The notes beneath the pieces were generated by a model. It ran no database searches and was not told the origin of the DNA. It saw only the letters and a list, made by a program, of their open reading frames with translations. A DNA stretch of 64,000 bases from Halorientalis marina (GTDB lineage: Archaea > Halobacteriota > Halobacteria > Halobacteriales > Haloarculaceae), in NCBI RefSeq assembly GCF_023028345.1, contig NZ_CP095487.1:3038001-3102000 (forward strand), in the 5' to 3' direction. Made by a program: the position numbers and the translations under genes. This document shows positions 1 through 8,268 of this stretch, piece after piece (position 1 is the first letter of the stretch; every line of letters starts with the position of its first letter).

Positions 1-567
1 GGCGGCCTCTCGACGAAGTTCCGCTACGAGGAGAAGCAAGCCCGCGGCATCGCCGAGGAGAACGAGGGCGCTCGCGGCAGCGGGAACGTCCTCGCGAACT
101 CGCTGACCGCGCTCCTGTCCCTGCTCGCGGCCGCGGCCAGCCCCGAGTTCATCCCCGCCGACCCGCAGGTGTTCCTCTTTGCCTTCGCGGGGGCCATCGC
201 GGCCGCGATGAGCGACACCCTCTCCAGCGAGATCGGCGGCCTCTTCGATAACCCGCGGCTGATCACGACCCTCCGCCCCGTCCCCCCGGGGACCGACGGG
301 GCCGTCACCTGGCAGGGCGAACTCGCCGGCGTCGTCGGCGCGGGTCTTATCGCCGGCATCGCCGGGCTGATGTTCCAGTCGGTCGCGACGGTCGGCGTCG
401 CCGTCATCCTCGCCGCCGGTGTCGTCGGCATGACCGCCGACAGCCTCCTCGGCGCGACCGTCGAGGGTCGGGGAATCGGCAACCAGGGCGTCAACTTCCT
501 CGCGACGGTCGTGGCCGCCGTCGCCGGCGCCGCCCTCGCCGTCGCGACCGGCCTCACCCCGCTATGA
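1..567 (+). CDS. DUF92 family membrane protein, 5' end missing
   Basis: The frame is open from the first base to a TGA at 565-567, giving at least 188 residues of the C-terminal part. The start lies outside the window; a GTG at 169 is only internal. The visible part opens with a Lys/Arg-rich cytoplasmic stretch and a GxxNVLANS-like segment, then hydrophobic Ala/Gly/Val helices, which fits the DUF92/TIGR00297 family of polytopic membrane proteins. The function of the family is not established; in archaea it is often found beside prenyl-diphosphate or lipid-carrier genes. The stop overlaps the next gene's start (ATGA, 564-567), which suggests co-transcription and coupled translation. Confidence 0.8.
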   Translation, partial: GGLSTKFRYEEKQARGIAEENEGARGSGNVLANSLTALLSLLAAAASPEFIPADPQVFLFAFAGAIAAAMSDTLSSEIGGLFDNPRLITTLRPVPPGTDGAVTWQGELAGVVGAGLIAGIAGLMFQSVATVGVAVILAAGVVGMTADSLLGATVEGRGIGNQGVNFLATVVAAVAGAALAVATGLTPL

Positions 568-1040
568 TCCGCCCCGCCCGACCCGCCGACCGCCCGCGAC
601 TCCGGGCCATCCAGACCGTCTCGCTCGCCGAACCCTGGCCGGAACTCCTCGAAACCGCCGTCGACGGGGCCGGCGTCGTCCGCGTCGTGACGGCACCCGA
701 TGCCAGCGGAACGACTGCAGACACCGCTGTCGACGCTGCCAGCGGCGACACCGACCAGCCCGTCGGCTACGCGGTCGCGCTCCCGAAGGACGAGGCGGCG
801 TACCTCGCGGAGATCGCGGTCGCGCCCGCCCACCGCCGGCAGGGCCACGGCTCGCACCTCCTGGGGGACCTCCTCGCTGGCTTCGCGGCCGAGGGCTTCG
901 AGCGAGCGTGGCTCACGGTCCGGGTGGACGACCGCGGCGCGCGGGCCTTCTACGAGACCCACGACTTCCGCGTCCGGGCACTGCTCCCGCACCACTACGA
1001 GGACGGCGACGGACTGGAACTGGTGCGGCCGCTTCAGTGA
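564..1040 (+). CDS. GNAT family N-acetyltransferase
   Basis: 158 residues, a normal single GNAT domain, predicted to move an acetyl group from acetyl-CoA to an amine or protein N-terminus. The acetyl-CoA motif (R/Q)xxGx(G/A) is seen as R91-R-Q-G-H-G96, preceded by the usual hydrophobic beta strand (EIAVAP) and followed by the FYETHDF strand typical of RimI-like members. A low-complexity Thr/Asp/Ala insert lies at about residues 44-66. The gene overlaps the DUF92 gene upstream by 4 nt and converges on dnaG with a 7-nt overlap of 3' ends. The substrate cannot be told from sequence. Confidence 0.88.
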   Translation: MIRPARPADRPRLRAIQTVSLAEPWPELLETAVDGAGVVRVVTAPDASGTTADTAVDAASGDTDQPVGYAVALPKDEAAYLAEIAVAPAHRRQGHGSHLLGDLLAGFAAEGFERAWLTVRVDDRGARAFYETHDFRVRALLPHHYEDGDGLELVRPLQ

Positions 1041-2485
1041 CTCGTCGCGGAGGGCTGTTCGCCCGCGAACTCCTCGGCCGTCCTGATGCGGACGCCGGTG
1101 GGTTTCTTGACGAACTCGCCCTCGCTCTCGGCGACGATCCGCTCGACGCCGCGCTGTGCGGCCACGTCGAGAACGCGCTGAGTCAACTCCCCGTCGATGA
1201 CGACCGTCGCCGGCACCTGCTCGGCGTTCGCGACGCTCTCGAACGCCTCGGCGACCGGGGCCGAATCGACGACCCCGAACTCGCTGTCGAGCAGGCGGAC
1301 CGTCCCGCTCTCCTCGCCGACGACCGCGAGGACGTGGCCCGCCAGCGTGTCCGGGTCCGACGGCGCGGCCTCCGCTCCCGTCTCGACGGCCGCTTCCTCG
1401 TCCGACTGCCCACCAGCCGGTTCGTCGCCTCCCGGCTCTCCGTCTCCCGGTTCGCCGTCTTCCGACCCGTCGGTGTCCGACGCGGCTTCGGCGTCCGACT
1501 TCGCCGCGGCACCTGCGGCGTCGTCGGCCGCCGACGCTTCGGCGCCCGCGTCGCTGGGTGACGGTTCGTCCGCGTCGTCGGCTGCCACACCCTCGTCGTC
1601 GGGACCCGGTGTTTCCATCGCGTCGGGCGGTGCGGGTCTGGCACTGCCGTCGGTGGCGGTGACGGTCTCGTGTGGCGAACTGGCGTCGGCGATGGCCTCG
1701 TAGGGGACCTTCTCCCGCAGGGCGGCCATGATCTGGTCACGGGAGAGGTCCTCGACGGACTCGCCGGCCGGGGCGAAGGCGACGTAGTCGATGTTGCCGA
1801 CCTGGTCGAGTTCCTTACAGATCAGGTCGCCGCCGCGGTCGCCGTCGAGGAAGGCCGTCACCGTCCGGTCCTGTGTGAGGTTCGCCACCGCGTCGGGGAC
1901 GTTCGTTCCCTCGACGGCGATGGCGTTTTTGATGCCGTACTGGAGGAGCTGGCGCACGTCGGCCCGCCCCTCGACGACGATGATGGCGTCGCTGTCCGCG
2001 ACCCGCGGGCCGGCCGGCAGCCCCTCGTACTGGGTGATGTCCGCGACGCGGACGGCCTGGCGGACCTCCGCGACGATCTCGTCGCTGGACATCACGTCCT
2101 CGTCGAACTCCGAGAGGAGTTCCTTCGCGCGCTCGACGACGGCGCGGCGCTTTGCTGCTCGGACGTCCTCGATCCGGTCGACCGACACGTCGGCCCGACA
2201 GGGGCCGACCCGCTCGATGGTTTCCAGCCCGGCCGCGAGGATCGAGGTCTCGATCTTGTCGAGGCCGCTCGCGATGGTCACGTCGCCGAACGACTGGCCG
2301 TTCTCCGAGCGGATCGAGACGTCGATGCGGCCGACCTTCCCGGACTGCTGGAGGTCACGGAGGTCGAGCTCGTCGCCGAGCAGTCCTTCGGTCTGCCCGA
2401 AGACGGCGCCGACGACGTCACTCCGCTCTACCACCCCGTTGGCGGTGACGTCCGCGTGAATGAGGTATTTGGCTGATTCCTGCAT
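1034..2485 (-). CDS. dnaG: DnaG-type Toprim protein (archaeal DnaG primase)
   Basis: 483 residues. The start at 2485 (MQESAKYL) is chosen because family homology begins there; an in-frame extension to 2605 is unlike the family. The Toprim core shows the catalytic Glu in VEGRAD (about 171-176) and the metal-binding DGDRGGD (about 214-220). Archaeal DnaG is known as a Toprim protein with primase activity that also associates with the exosome in some archaea. A low-complexity Asp/Ala/Glu/Gly/Pro linker spans about 270-400, followed by a conserved C-terminal domain of about 80 residues. Long acidic linkers are common in haloarchaeal proteins. Confidence 0.93.
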   Translation of the reverse strand: MQESAKYLIHADVTANGVVERSDVVGAVFGQTEGLLGDELDLRDLQQSGKVGRIDVSIRSENGQSFGDVTIASGLDKIETSILAAGLETIERVGPCRADVSVDRIEDVRAAKRRAVVERAKELLSEFDEDVMSSDEIVAEVRQAVRVADITQYEGLPAGPRVADSDAIIVVEGRADVRQLLQYGIKNAIAVEGTNVPDAVANLTQDRTVTAFLDGDRGGDLICKELDQVGNIDYVAFAPAGESVEDLSRDQIMAALREKVPYEAIADASSPHETVTATDGSARPAPPDAMETPGPDDEGVAADDADEPSPSDAGAEASAADDAAGAAAKSDAEAASDTDGSEDGEPGDGEPGGDEPAGGQSDEEAAVETGAEAAPSDPDTLAGHVLAVVGEESGTVRLLDSEFGVVDSAPVAEAFESVANAEQVPATVVIDGELTQRVLDVAAQRGVERIVAESEGEFVKKPTGVRIRTAEEFAGEQPSATSH

Positions 2486-2637
2486 TGGTGATGAACTGCC
2501 CCGGTGTGGGGCGTGATGATGATGTCGCGTCCATGCTGACCATGGATGCCTTCGAAAGTCGTCTCGGCAGGCCGATATATGTACCGCTCGTCGCCCCTTG
2601 CACAAACCACATACTGGCCCGGCGTAATCGGGGCGAC

Positions 2638-2985
2638 ATGGGCATCGAAACGGACGACATCGACCCCGCGGCCTTCCTCGAGGACGTGGAGATGCGCGTC
2701 GGAACGATCCGCTCGGTCGCGGAGTTCCCCGAAGCGCGCAAGGACGTGTACAAACTCGAAGTCGACTTCGGGACCGAGGTCCGCCAGTCGGCGGCCGGCC
2801 TGACGGACAACTACACCAGAGACGAACTGGAGGGCCGGCAGGTGCTCGCGGTCGTCAACCTCGGGACCGTCACCATCGCCGGCTTCGAGAGCCAGTGTCT
2901 CGTGACGGGCGTCGACGACGACAACGGTGACGTGGTCCACCTCCAGCCCGAACGCGAGGTGCCCGACGGGACGCGGCTGTATTGA
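2638..2985 (+). CDS. tRNA-binding domain protein, CsaA-like
   Basis: 115 residues from the ATG at 2638. The protein matches the OB-fold tRNA-binding domain seen in CsaA and at the C-terminus of some methionyl-tRNA synthetases: FLEDVEMRVGTIRSVAEFPEA, then YKLEVDFG, and a late strand QVLAVVNLGTV. Family members bind tRNA elbows and may act as export-related chaperones; which role applies here is unknown. The gene is divergent from dnaG, with 152 nt between the starts. A longer frame back to 2485 is open but its N-terminus is not family-like. Confidence 0.85.
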   Translation: MGIETDDIDPAAFLEDVEMRVGTIRSVAEFPEARKDVYKLEVDFGTEVRQSAAGLTDNYTRDELEGRQVLAVVNLGTVTIAGFESQCLVTGVDDDNGDVVHLQPEREVPDGTRLY

Positions 2986-3063
2986 ATAGAATATCTCTTC
3001 GATAGGCTACTCCGTTCACTTTCGATGCAGATAAGTGCGACGAGGTAGTAGTTATGTCTACAT

Positions 3064-3288
3064 ATGACCGACAGCGCACGGGCGCTGGGCTGGGCAGTCG
3101 TGGCAATCGTGCTCGTGACCCTCGCGGTGCCGTGGTTCCTGTGGGGGTCGAGTACCGTCGTCGCGGGACTCCCGGTCTGGATCTGGTGGCACGTCGGCTG
3201 GCTGGCGCTGACCTCGGCCGTCTTCTACGCCTTCACCCGGACGGACTGGGGCCTCGGCGTCGAGCCCGGGGGTGGGCCGGATGGCTGA
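3064..3288 (+). CDS. DUF3311 small membrane protein
   Basis: 74 residues with two hydrophobic helices (about 8-27 and 34-58) rich in Trp, as in DUF3311. This family is regularly encoded immediately before a sodium:solute symporter, as here: its TGA at 3286-3288 overlaps the next gene's ATG at 3281 by 8 nt. It is therefore probably an accessory subunit of the transporter, by analogy with the small subunit of YhdP/YidK-like symporter pairs. No direct functional evidence can be read from the sequence. Confidence 0.82.
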   Translation: MTDSARALGWAVVAIVLVTLAVPWFLWGSSTVVAGLPVWIWWHVGWLALTSAVFYAFTRTDWGLGVEPGGGPDG

Positions 3289-4822
3289 CACGGCGCTCCA
3301 GCTCGGGATCGTCACCGCGTACCTGCTGGTCGCGCTGGCGGTCGGGCTGGTCGCCTACCGGGTGACCGACCGGACCGCCGAGGATTACTTCCTCGCGAGC
3401 CGGAGTTTCGGCACCGTCGTCCTGCTGTTTACTACCTTCGCGACGTTGCTGTCGGCCTTCACGTTCTTCGGCGGGCCGAACCTCGCGTACAACGCGGGGC
3501 CGGAGTGGATCCTCGTGATGGGCCTGATGGACGGCGTCATCTTCGCCGTCCTGTGGTACGTCATCGGGTACAAGCAGTGGCTCGTCGGGAAGGCGAACGG
3601 CTACGTCACCCTCGGCGAGATGCTCGGGGACCGCTTCGGCTCGCGGAGCCTGCGCGTCCTCGTCGCCGGCATCAGCCTCTTCTGGCTGGTCCCGTACGTG
3701 ATGCTCCAGCAGCAGGGGGCGGGGACCGCCGTGACGGCGCTGACGAACGGCGCGGTTCCCTACTGGGCCGGCGCGGGCGGCATCACGCTGTTCATGATAC
3801 TCTACGTCGCCGTCTCGGGGATGCGCGGGGTCGCCTGGACGGACACCCTCCAGGGCGTGTTCATGCTCGGGATGGTCTGGGTGGCGTTCGCGTGGGTCCT
3901 GGCAGCCGTCGGCGGCCCCTCGGCCGCGACGGGGCGCCTCGCCGAGACCAGCCCCGAGTTCCTCGCCTTCGGCGGCGGGCTCTACTCGCCCGCGTTCATC
4001 ATCTCGACGGCCGTCTCCATCGCGTTCGGCGTGACGATGTTCCCACAGGTGAACCAGCGCTTCTTCGTCGCCGGGTCGAAGACGGTGTTCAAGCGGACCT
4101 TCGCGCTGTGGCCCGTCCTCGTCGTCCTGCTTTTCGTCCCCGCGTTCATGCTCGGCGCGTGGGCACAGGGACTCGGCATCGCGGCCGAGCAGGGCGAGAA
4201 CGTCCTCCCGCTGCTGTTGAACGAGTACACGCCGGCCTGGTTCGCGGCGCTGGTCGTCGCCGGCGCGATGGCCGCGATGATGTCCTCCAGCGACTCGATG
4301 CTCCTGTCGGGGTCGTCGTACCTCACCCGGGACGTCTACCGGCAGGTCGCGGCCGGCGTCACCGAGCGCCGGGAGGCGCTGGTCGGACAGGCCGGCGTCG
4401 TCGCCATCGCCCTCGTCTCGTTCGTCCTGAGCCTGTTTCGGCCGGCGACCCTGGTGGAGATCGGCGACACCGCCTTCGGCGGCTTCGCCCAGTTGGCCCT
4501 GCCGGTCGCCGTCGCGCTGTACTGGCGCGGGACGACGCGGACCGGGATGTACGCCGGCGTCGCCGGCAGTCAGGCGTTCTACTGCCTGAGCGTTCTGCCC
4601 TTCGGGGCGCTTGAGTCGGTGCCGGTCCTGTCCGCCCTCGCCACCGTGGCGGGCCTGTTCCCCGCCAGCTACGTGCTCCCGTTCGCACCCGGCCTCGGCG
4701 GTTTCCAGCCCTCCGTCGTCGGGATCGTGCTCGGCTTCGCCCTGACCGTCGGCGTCTCGGCGGTCACCGCAGCCGGCGCTGCCGAGGACGCCACCGCATA
4801 CGAGGGGCTCTCGGCGGACTGA
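3281..4822 (+). CDS. Sodium:solute symporter (SSF family)
   Basis: 513 residues from the ATG at 3281 (a GTG at 3272 is also in frame). About 13 membrane helices are visible. SSF hallmarks include YFLASRSFG near the N-terminus, the GxxxxxLPYV-type helix (FWLVPYVMLQQQGAG), MFPQVNQRFF and the SSSDSMLLSGSSYLTRDVY signature near residue 335. It should import an organic solute using the sodium gradient. The substrate cannot be told; panthothenate-, proline- and acetate-type SSFs all share these motifs. It is translationally coupled to the DUF3311 gene. Confidence 0.92.
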   Translation: MADTALQLGIVTAYLLVALAVGLVAYRVTDRTAEDYFLASRSFGTVVLLFTTFATLLSAFTFFGGPNLAYNAGPEWILVMGLMDGVIFAVLWYVIGYKQWLVGKANGYVTLGEMLGDRFGSRSLRVLVAGISLFWLVPYVMLQQQGAGTAVTALTNGAVPYWAGAGGITLFMILYVAVSGMRGVAWTDTLQGVFMLGMVWVAFAWVLAAVGGPSAATGRLAETSPEFLAFGGGLYSPAFIISTAVSIAFGVTMFPQVNQRFFVAGSKTVFKRTFALWPVLVVLLFVPAFMLGAWAQGLGIAAEQGENVLPLLLNEYTPAWFAALVVAGAMAAMMSSSDSMLLSGSSYLTRDVYRQVAAGVTERREALVGQAGVVAIALVSFVLSLFRPATLVEIGDTAFGGFAQLALPVAVALYWRGTTRTGMYAGVAGSQAFYCLSVLPFGALESVPVLSALATVAGLFPASYVLPFAPGLGGFQPSVVGIVLGFALTVGVSAVTAAGAAEDATAYEGLSAD

Positions 4823-4872
4823 GCCGACGACGGGGCCACCACGTGGGCCGTCGGACGGGCGAGTCTTGGTGG

Positions 4873-4880
4873 TTTTTATA
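4873..4880 (+). promoter_or_regulatory. TATA-like box for the HFX_2341-type regulator
   Basis: TTTTTATA is centred about 27 nt before the ATG at 4903, so the transcript is probably leaderless. It stands out in GC-rich surroundings. Confidence 0.6.
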
Positions 4881-4902
4881 TCTCTCGGACGGTGATACGG
4901 GT

Positions 4903-5811
4903 ATGCAGACCCACATCGTCCCGGTCGGGTTCGATTACGACCGGCTCATCGCGCCGCTCGTGCGCGACCAGCTCGACGTGGACCGCGTCATCCTCCTGGA
5001 GGGGGCCGTGGGGAGCGAGGCCAACGTCGAGTACTCGCGCAACCTCGCGGAGAAACTGGAGCAGGACTTCACGAACCTGCTGGGGGCCAAAACCGAGCGG
5101 ATGGTCGTCGAGGACGTCTACGACTACGACGCCGCCTTCGAGCAGGCGTACGCCCTCATCATGGCCGAACTCGACCGCGAGCGCGACGCGGGCGGCGACG
5201 GCGAGGTCTGGGTCAACATCTCCGCGATGCCCCGCACCGTCTCCTTCGCGTTCGCGACCGCCGCCCACTCCATCATGGTCGAACACGAGGGCGACCGCGA
5301 CCGCATCCACACCTACTACACCGTCCCGGAGAAGTACCTCGAAACCGAACTCGCCGAGGAACTCCGCCAGCAGATCGCCCTCCTCTCGGACCTCCGAGAG
5401 ACCGTCGACGACGACCGCGTGGCCGACCGCCTGGAGAGCGCCCGCTCGCTGCTCGCCGAGTTCGACGAACGCGGGACCACCATCGGCGCCAAGGAGATCG
5501 ACGGCAGCCACGTCATCGAACTCCCCGTCGCCTCCTTCTCGAACGTCAAGCCCTTCGAGGAGATCATCCTCTTCACCCTCGGCGAACACGGCGAGTTCGA
5601 GTCCGTCTCGGAGCTGGCACAGGAACTCGCCCGCGAACTCGGCGAGGAGTACACCGACAGCTTCCGCTCGAAGGTCATCTACAACGTCGACCGCCTCGGC
5701 CCCGGCGGCAAGGGCTACATCGAACAGGAACAGCACGGCAAATCCTACCGGACGCGCCTCTCCCGTATCGGCGAACTGTGGGTCCGGGCGCACGCCGACG
5801 AGGACGAGTGA
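4903..5811 (+). CDS. HFX_2341-type transcriptional regulator (DUF6293)
   Basis: 302 residues from the ATG at 4903; the 60-nt upstream extension is excluded by the TATA box at 4873. The N-terminal half (about 1-140) reads as an alpha/beta sensor fold with a conserved NISAMPRTVSFAFATAAH segment. The C-terminal part (about 220-300) looks like a winged helix (LGEHGEFESVSELAQEL ... YNVDRLGPGGKGYIEQ). The family is a haloarchaeal regulator group with a CARF-like N-terminus; ligand and targets are not known. The gene stands alone and converges on the DUF1405 gene. Confidence 0.82.
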   Translation: MQTHIVPVGFDYDRLIAPLVRDQLDVDRVILLEGAVGSEANVEYSRNLAEKLEQDFTNLLGAKTERMVVEDVYDYDAAFEQAYALIMAELDRERDAGGDGEVWVNISAMPRTVSFAFATAAHSIMVEHEGDRDRIHTYYTVPEKYLETELAEELRQQIALLSDLRETVDDDRVADRLESARSLLAEFDERGTTIGAKEIDGSHVIELPVASFSNVKPFEEIILFTLGEHGEFESVSELAQELARELGEEYTDSFRSKVIYNVDRLGPGGKGYIEQEQHGKSYRTRLSRIGELWVRAHADEDE

Positions 5812-5823
5812 CCGCCCGCGGTC

Positions 5824-6573
5824 CTACTCGACTTTCTTCACCCGCGTCGCCAGCGCGAGAAAGACCGCGAGGACGGTCAGAAAGACAGCGCCCGCGGCGG
5901 CCATCTCGTGGGCTGGCAGGGCGTGGTCGTACCCCGTCGCGGTGAGTTCCGCACGGAGGAGCGTGTGGTGGAAGTCCCCGACGACGGGGATGAAGTAGTC
6001 CACGATGTCGTTGAAGAGGTACCACCCTGCCGCCAGCCCGACGGCCCACACCGGGAAGTCGCTGTAGCGGTAGATAAAGAAGGCTTCGACGGCCATCGCG
6101 AGGTGGCTCCAGATGAGGAAGTGATACAGCCACAGCGGGACCTCCCCGAGGCCGTTGACGAAATACTGGACGTAGGGCGTCCAGAGGCCGAGCTTGATAC
6201 AGCCGAAGAAGGCCATGACGTGGAGCCACTCGGCGTCGTAGTCGAGCTTCCAGGCCGCCAGCGAGAGGCCGATGAACATGGTCGCGACGGGGCTGTCGGG
6301 GACGACCGGCCAGGCGACGAGCGGCGTCGCGCCGAGCTGGCCGGCGACGAAGGGCTCGGAGAACCGCCGGCCGGCGTAGTACCAGAAGCCAAAGAGGGTG
6401 CCGACGAGGTTGACGAGGACGATGGGCCAGGCCAGTCGAAGGGCGGCGTCTTCGAGCCAGCCGGGGAGGGGCGCGACGTACCACGGCAGCGACTCCCGCT
6501 CCGGGAGGTCCCCGCCGAAGTACCGCGCGAGGAACTGCTCGAACCGACGCCCTGCGCGACTGACGACCGACAT
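5824..6573 (-). CDS. DUF1405 family membrane protein
   Basis: 249 residues starting at the ATG read at 6573. About six to seven hydrophobic helices are visible, with the family-typical Trp/Tyr-rich segments (LVNLVGTLFGFWYYAGR, WHVMAFFG-like, LIWSHLAMAVEAF). DUF1405 is widespread in archaea and Firmicutes; its function is not established. The gene converges on the HFX_2341-type gene with only 12 nt between stops and is divergent from pdxS. An in-frame extension to 6708 exists, but it is low-complexity and lacks family residues. Confidence 0.85.
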   Translation of the reverse strand: MSVVSRAGRRFEQFLARYFGGDLPERESLPWYVAPLPGWLEDAALRLAWPIVLVNLVGTLFGFWYYAGRRFSEPFVAGQLGATPLVAWPVVPDSPVATMFIGLSLAAWKLDYDAEWLHVMAFFGCIKLGLWTPYVQYFVNGLGEVPLWLYHFLIWSHLAMAVEAFFIYRYSDFPVWAVGLAAGWYLFNDIVDYFIPVVGDFHHTLLRAELTATGYDHALPAHEMAAAGAVFLTVLAVFLALATRVKKVE

Positions 6574-6709
6574 ACGCGATGGGTCGGCCGGGCGGGGGAA
6601 AACGGTAGCGGTTGCACAGGGGGGCCGTGGTGCTGCGGGGCCGCCACGGTGGCCGTGGACGGCGCGCTGCCCCGCCGCCGCACGGTCCCGTTGCCGCACG
6701 AAGGACACG

Positions 6710-6717
6710 GGTTAAGT
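6710..6717 (+). promoter_or_regulatory. TATA-like box for pdxS
   Basis: GGTTAAGT lies about 27 nt before the pdxS ATG at 6741, consistent with a leaderless transcript. Confidence 0.5.
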
Positions 6718-6740
6718 GCGTGAAACCCTAATCCGTTGGT

Positions 6741-7649
6741 ATGCCAGAGGAGACTAACCTCGAGGACCTCCAGCGCGGGACCGAACTGGTCAAGCGTGGG
6801 TTCGCGAAGATGCAGAAAGGCGGCGTCATCATGGACGTCGTCGACGCCGAGCAGGCCCGCATCGCCGAGGACGTGGGTGCGGTGGCGGTGATGAACCTCG
6901 AAGCCGTCCCCGCGGACATCCGCAAGCGCGGCGGGGTCGCACGGATGGCGGACCCGGCCTCGCTCGACGGAGTCATCGAGGAAGTGTCCATTCCGGTGAT
7001 GGGGAAAGCCCGTATCGGCCACACGAAGGAGGCCCAGATTCTGGAGGCCGCGGGCGCCGACATGATCGACGAGTCCGAGGTGCTGACGCCCGCCGACGAC
7101 CGCTACCACATCGACAAGCGCGACTTCACGACGCCGTTCGTCTGTGGCGCCCGGAACCTCGGGGAGGCGCTCCGGCGTATCCACGAGGGCGCGGCGATGA
7201 TCCGCACCAAAGGCGAGGCCGGCACCGGCGACGTGAACCAGGCCGTCCACCACCAGCGCAACATCAAGAGCGCCATCCGCAAACTCGAGGGTATGACCCA
7301 CGAGGAACGCGAGGCCTGGGCCCGCGAGAACGACGCGCCCATCACCCTCGTCCACGAGACCGCCGAGATGGGCCGGCTCCCCGTCGTCAACTTCGCGGCC
7401 GGCGGTATCGCCACGCCCGCCGACGCGGCGCTGATGATGCACCACGGCTGTGACGGCATCTTCGTCGGCTCGGGCATCTTCGGCGCGGAGGACCCCCGCG
7501 CGATGGGCGAGGCTATCGTCGAGGCCGTCAACAACTGGGACGACCCCGACCGCCTCGCCGAGATCTCCCGGAACGTCGGCAAAGGGATGTCCGGCGACGC
7601 CAACGCCGACCTCCCCGAAGAGGAGAAACTGCAGGGCCGCGGCGTCTGA
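6741..7649 (+). CDS. pdxS: Pyridoxal 5'-phosphate synthase, lyase subunit PdxS
   Basis: 302 residues, usual length. PdxS makes PLP from ribose 5-phosphate, glyceraldehyde 3-phosphate and ammonia supplied by the glutaminase PdxT. Family residues are visible: D32 in VIMDVV, the Schiff-base lysine K89 in VMGKARIGH, and the second lysine K157 in [16 protein letters not shown], plus the phosphate-binding GGIATPAD and FVGSGIF loops. pdxT is not in this window. The DCC-family gene follows 9 nt downstream on the same strand and may share the transcript. Confidence 0.97.
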   Translation: MPEETNLEDLQRGTELVKRGFAKMQKGGVIMDVVDAEQARIAEDVGAVAVMNLEAVPADIRKRGGVARMADPASLDGVIEEVSIPVMGKARIGHTKEAQILEAAGADMIDESEVLTPADDRYHIDKRDFTTPFVCGARNLGEALRRIHEGAAMIRTKGEAGTGDVNQAVHHQRNIKSAIRKLEGMTHEEREAWARENDAPITLVHETAEMGRLPVVNFAAGGIATPADAALMMHHGCDGIFVGSGIFGAEDPRAMGEAIVEAVNNWDDPDRLAEISRNVGKGMSGDANADLPEEEKLQGRGV

Positions 7650-7658
7650 GGCGGGACT

Positions 7659-8198
7659 GTGCCGACCGACCCGGATTCCGACGCCGACGATACGCCCGCC
7701 GGGGACGAGGCAGCGGCCGGCGAGTCCACCCCGGAGACGGGAAGCGGCCGCGATCCGGCGGCGGTCGTCGACGACATCGACGGGCCGGTCTTGCTTTTCG
7801 ACGGCGTCTGCAACCTCTGTAACGGGTTCGTCCGCTTCGTCGTCCGCTTCGACCACGACGGCGTCTTCCGGTACGCTCCGCTCCAGTCCCCGGTCGCGCA
7901 GGAACTGCTCGCCCGACACGGCCTGCCGACCGAGGACGAGGCGTTCGATACAGTCGTCCTCGTCGAGGACGGCGAATGCTACACGAAATCGACGGCCGCG
8001 CTCCGGGTCGCGCGCCGCCTCGATGGACCCTGGCCGCTCGCGTATCCGCTCGTCTTTCTCCCCCGGCGCCTCCGGGACGGCGTCTACGACCTCGTCGCCG
8101 AGCACCGGTACCGGCTGTTCGGCCGCTCGGAATCGTGTCAGGTGCCCCCGCCGACGGTTCGCGAGCGGTTCACCGAGCGCGCCCTCGACACGGACTGA
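7659..8198 (+). CDS. Thiol-disulfide oxidoreductase DCC family protein (DUF393)
   Basis: 179 residues from a GTG at 7659. After an acidic, disordered N-terminus of about 42 residues comes the DCC signature LLFDGVCNLCNGFV, with a CxxC at C51/C54. Later blocks (FRYAPLQS, VVLVEDGECYTKSTAALRVARRL) are also family-typical. The CxxC suggests redox activity, but substrates are unknown. The start is uncertain: no ATG is available and the acidic N-terminus is not conserved. It sits 9 nt after pdxS. Confidence 0.88.
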   Translation: MPTDPDSDADDTPAGDEAAAGESTPETGSGRDPAAVVDDIDGPVLLFDGVCNLCNGFVRFVVRFDHDGVFRYAPLQSPVAQELLARHGLPTEDEAFDTVVLVEDGECYTKSTAALRVARRLDGPWPLAYPLVFLPRRLRDGVYDLVAEHRYRLFGRSESCQVPPPTVRERFTERALDTD

Positions 8199-8268
8199 GG
8201 GCCCGGGTTTCGGCACGTGAGTGACGCCGCCGGTTTATGGTCTCGGCACCGTGTGTCTTCGACAGAGG

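Noticed and set aside
5877-8216. A 779-codon open frame on the minus strand
   Set aside because: It runs antisense through pdxS and the DCC gene; its product is low-complexity and Arg/Asp/Val-rich. GC-rich haloarchaeal genes commonly produce long antisense frames.
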